Shown here: piece by piece, positions 60,505-64,000 of the stretch | Numbering within the stretch: position 1 is the stretch's first letter | Layout: each line of letters begins with the position of its first letter | NCBI RefSeq assembly: GCF_030272615.1 | Contig: NC_081408.1 | Span: 65,482,546 to 65,546,545 of the forward strand | Source of the DNA: Cryptomeria japonica | Lineage: Eukaryota; Streptophyta; Pinopsida; Cupressales; Cupressaceae | Direction of reading: 5' to 3' | Length of the DNA: 64,000 nucleotides | Translations under genes and position numbers: made by a program | Notes under the pieces: generated by a model | The model's input: the letters and a program-made list of their open reading frames with translations, nothing else | Database searches by the model: none | Told to the model about the DNA's origin: nothing

Positions 60505-61075
60505 GATGACTCAAGAGTATATTTTAATTTCAAAGATTATACTTAATTGGATGCGGTATAGATTAGGGTTTCAAATTGGAATATTATATAAGAAGTGGTG
60601 TGTAAGGTAAAACAATCTATCCCAATTCTTATGTGTTTTAAATACCCTCTACATATCTTTATCATTCCTCTTAAAAGCTAATGTATTAGTCTCTAGTGCA
60701 TTCAAATAATAACAAAATGCTAGACATATATAGGTGAAGAATGCATCTAGCCCAATGTTGAAATTGGACTAGTTTGGCAATGGTGTTTAGGTGATTCAAG
60801 AGTATATCCTAATTGAGAATGTTATACTTAATTAGATGGGGTATATAAGAGATCTCAAACTAGGATATTATGTATTGGGTGGTGTATAAGGTAAAAAAAT
60901 CTACCCTATCTCATGTGCATTCTAAGTACTCTTAATGTATCATTATCGTTCCTCGCAAATTTAAATGTATTATTCTCCAATAAATTTAAAACCATAATAA
61001 AATTCTAGACATATATTGGTGAAGAATCCATCTAGTCTAATATACAAATTGACCTAGTTTTACAATGAGGTAAGA
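60505..61075 (+). repeat. Two-copy tandem repeat, unit about 285 bp
   Basis: TCAAGAGTATAT at 60511 recurs at 60796. Near the unit ends, GACATATATAGGTGAAGAAT (about 60723) recurs as GACATATATTGGTGAAGAAT (about 61010). Intermediate blocks (TTATACTTAATT, GGTGTGTAAGGTAAAA / GGTGTATAAGGTAAAA, ATGTATTA) match in order. This could be a satellite dimer or two copies of a small dispersed element. Confidence 0.8.
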
Positions 61076-61980
61076 AATTGTTTAGTCATGAAATTCACAC
61101 TAGAAGGAGGGCCCCTAAAACTATAACATATAAAATTAATTACAAGATCTACAAGTTAGCTGAGAAGAATTTTGAACTTCTATGCCTTATTGAACACCCT
61201 AGAAATAGAACGAACAAAATAATCCCTGCAACAAAAAATATTCTGACAACATCAAGGTCCCCAAAATATCAGTGATTATTTAGATTCACTAAAGTTATTT
61301 GTTATTGTAACCATGGATGAAGTAGAAGCAATTATAATCCATTTTTTGAGACAAAAATTATCAACATGTTGATATAGATGAAAATCTCTAACTAGATCCT
61401 TTAATCCAACTAGTAATGGTTACTCACAAGTGTCCTAGGTGTTTGGGATAAATTCCTTTCAACATAGTAATCCTTTCCCAACCTTCATGTAATAACTACT
61501 CAATTACTAACATCATGAAATTATAATTTTAGAAGAGCATGTCCAAGTAGATGTCGTGATGAGAACAAAAGTTTAACATGTGAATATGACACCTATTAAA
61601 TGTTCCATACTATTTTGGAACACTTTGCATATGACTCGCATATTAGCTTGCCAATAGGATAAATTAGCTACTAGTAGGAACTTGGAAAGAATATTGTACA
61701 ACAATTATGCTACCTATGGACACTACCATAGTTTACCATTACTTTACTATGCTGGATGAGAACTAGAGGAACCTTTTATTATTATTCATGGTCTAGTTGT
61801 TATAAGCTATATTCAAGAGAAAACCACCCTTATAAGTTAAATGAAGTTACATATATACATATGCATTTTTGATTTATCAAAAATATTAACCTTGATATTT
61901 GAAAGGCATGGATCTATAGTTATAACTATTTCCAAAGCTTATAATAAATGTCTAATACTAGAATAACAAATTTTCCTTAG
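61076..61980. other. Intergenic DNA before Gypsy-3
   Basis: No gene is supported. The upstream part of Gypsy-3, including its LTR and primer site, should lie here or be lost. I could not recognise either. Confidence 0.35.
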
Positions 61981-64000
61981 GGGTTTACTTTTGGTGGATT
62001 ACATTTTTTTGGATAATATAAGGCGTACAACTAGATACCTTTTTTGGATTTACTTTTATTCTATCCACCGAAGCAACTATAAAAACCTAGCTCAAATTGT
62101 TATATACTTACAACATCAATTGGCTTCTATAACTCAATCCAAGTTCAATATTCCCATATTTGATGTAGTGAGCCCACTATTCGATGACATTATCTATATG
62201 GTTCCTCCTAAGCATATGGAAATTCCTCAATTGAATTCGTACAATGGAAAAGGTGACCCCTTGACTCATGTGAAGACATTCCAAACATTGTGTAGTGATT
62301 TTTCTCATGATCAAACACTTATGGCTATATTGTTTACTAGAACCATTAGAGATAAAGCATTGCAATGGTATTGTTATTTGTCTCCTTATTCGATTACTTC
62401 TTTTCAATAATTTTTGAATGCTTTCATTCAAAAAATTAAAAATAGCATTGGTTTTAAGATTACTTTGGTCGATTTGACTCATTGTAAGTAAGGAGTTAAA
62501 GAAAAGGTGACTGACTTTATTGGTAGATATAAACATCTACATTTGCAAATTTATTATATTGTGCCTGATCATAATGTTGAAATATTTTTTATTGCTAATT
62601 TACAAATATATATTAGAGATAAGGTTCTATTTTATAAGTTTACTTCTTTTAGGCAGTTATGTACAATGCTTCATAGTTATCAGCTTGAAGTAAGTCAGTT
62701 TGAACCATCCTCTTCAATGGCTCTAGTTCATAAGAATGAGAGTGCTCAGCAATCGTTTATGAAGTTCAAAACTAATAAATGTTTCATCAAGATAAATGAC
62801 AACATCAACACTCAAGTGGCAGCCATGACATTTGGCGTGGCCCCTTAATCCAAATACTTTAGAAAAATATTAACTCCTCTTTCTCAGTCTTTCCATAGTA
62901 TAATATAGAATTTGATAAATGCAAATGTGTTACAACTTCTTGCCATGAAATCAATTGTTTATTCTAAACCATCGCCAGCCTACCATGATCCTAAAGCTTT
63001 TTTGTCAATATCCCTATCAACCTAGTCATGATACTGAGAAGTGTTACAAGTTGAGAAATAAGATCCAATACCTTACTGATAAGAATAACATATTTGTAGC
63101 CGGTGCCAATGAAAAAGAGTAAATAAATAGTTCCTTTTAATCAGAACCTCCAAATTTTAACCAATCAGTTGCCTTCTCATTCTACCAATACTCTCGAGTC
63201 TGGGTCTCTTGATTTTTCTCCTAATGAACTTGTCATAAAATCAAATTATTTTTTGAACCTTCTTGGCAAATCTACACCTCCAAAAGATCTATACATTACT
63301 TTTGATCCTAATGAAACTATTGTTGAACCTAATGGCTTGTTATATATCACTACAAAGATCAAACATAAACCCTCATGAGGGGTGCTCATTGGTTCAGTAT
63401 GTATTGTGAATATGATAATTGAAGAACATCTTTATAATCAACAATTGCAACAACTAACATATGATAAATATGATGTTATGATTAAGGTGTACAATGTTTT
63501 CTCTTGCCCAACTATTGGTTCTCTAACCCTCTTCATTGAGGTTGGTACTAAGTTCTTAGATGTCACCTTTGCTATTATTCCTACATAGAATCAATTTCTT
63601 GTGAATTGGGGACATTGTTGGTTCTCTTCTATGAAAGCTATAACTTCTACAATTCATAAATGTTTGAAATTCCCTTGTAATGGAACTATTATAACAATTA
63701 ATTATAGCCTTTACCAACCCACTATGAAGCAAGGTAATTTCACTCTTGATTACTTTTGGTCGAAATAATGTAAGCCTCTTAAGCTCAAAATAAAATCCTC
63801 TTCTTATCTTATTAAAAATGGAAAAATGAGGTGATTAAGGCCTTGAGTAAACCTAGATACCCTACACCCATGGATATTCCTCCTCTTCATGTAATGGACC
63901 TGGTATTCTTTTTATGAGCCTTATATTCTTCCTATATATGCCTCAGTCTCGACTCCTACTTCTTACAAAGGAAAGCTCTTGGCATCAAATATCCCTCAAC
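61981..64000 (+). pseudogene. Gypsy-3 gag and protease region, broken, cut by window end
   Basis: The Gag core is readable at about 62200-62850: MEIPQLNSYNGKGDPLTHVK, then FTRTIRDKALQWYCYLSPYS, then VTDFIGRYKHLHLQIYYI, the Retrotrans_gag pattern of plant Ty3/Gypsy. A degraded linker with HDTEKCYKL-type remnants follows (about 63020-63060). The protease region (63382-63770) has the family block VMIKVYNVFSCPTIGSLTLF and FLDVTFAIIPT. The catalytic Asp position reads VLIGSVCIVNM, so Asp is lost. Stops occur at about 62408, 62489 and 63586, with a frameshift between gag and protease. RT and later domains are outside the window. Confidence 0.8.

Noticed and set aside
1-64000. CRISPR arrays, tRNA or rRNA genes, prokaryotic defence systems
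   Set aside because: No spaced identical repeats of CRISPR type and no tRNA-like or rRNA-like stretches were recognised. The content is plant nuclear.

Overview
This is plant nuclear DNA. It is AT-rich, has intron-containing coding sequence, and is dominated by nested and decayed LTR retrotransposons. There is no prokaryotic gene organisation. The sprawling old insertions, a Tat-type Ty3/Gypsy element with an extra RNase H domain, and the plant mobile domain carried by another element suggest a large repeat-rich genome. I infer a gymnosperm, but a species cannot be named from the sequence alone.

Layout. (1) 1-6537: 3' end of a Tat-like Ty3/Gypsy element (Gypsy-1). It has the integrase C-terminus, a long post-pol region with an antisense plant-mobile-domain (PMD) gene, hypervariable tandem repeats, and a 3' LTR. 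(2) About 9187-30278: a second Tat-like Gypsy element (Gypsy-2). Its gag is split by two nested Copia elements, Copia-A (minus strand, 9522-16795) and Copia-B (plus strand, 17511-24192). Its pol (25086-29337) has the order PR, extra RNase H, RT, Gypsy RNase H, INT. (3) 30279-41513: two head-to-head copies of one LTR family with a tRNA-Met primer site and a Copia-like polypurine tract but no recognisable pol. Each carries a coiled-coil, four-zinc-knuckle Gag-like ORF1 and a long ORF2 of unknown function. This is the least familiar system in the window. (4) 44511-48298, minus strand: exons 2-6 of a SWEET (MtN3/saliva) sugar transporter, with all seen splice sites intact but with a premature stop in exon 3 and a probable second one in exon 6. 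Its intron 3 holds an LTR chimera related to Gypsy-1. (5) 49202-54160: Copia-C, a full-length element with a perfect CTGCA target duplication, just upstream of SWEET exon 2. (6) 54166-61990: AT-rich intergenic DNA with three separate two-copy tandem duplications. (7) About 62000-64000: gag and the protease region of a third Gypsy element (Gypsy-3), cut by the window end.

How it fits together. The only host gene I can support is the SWEET locus. Everything else is mobile DNA in layers: Copia-A and Copia-B sit in Gypsy-2 gag, a plus-strand copy of the pol-less family sits in the LTR of its minus-strand sibling, and Copia-C and a Gypsy-1 relative sit in or beside the SWEET gene. All coding parts of the retroelements carry stops or frameshifts, so none of these copies looks autonomous now.
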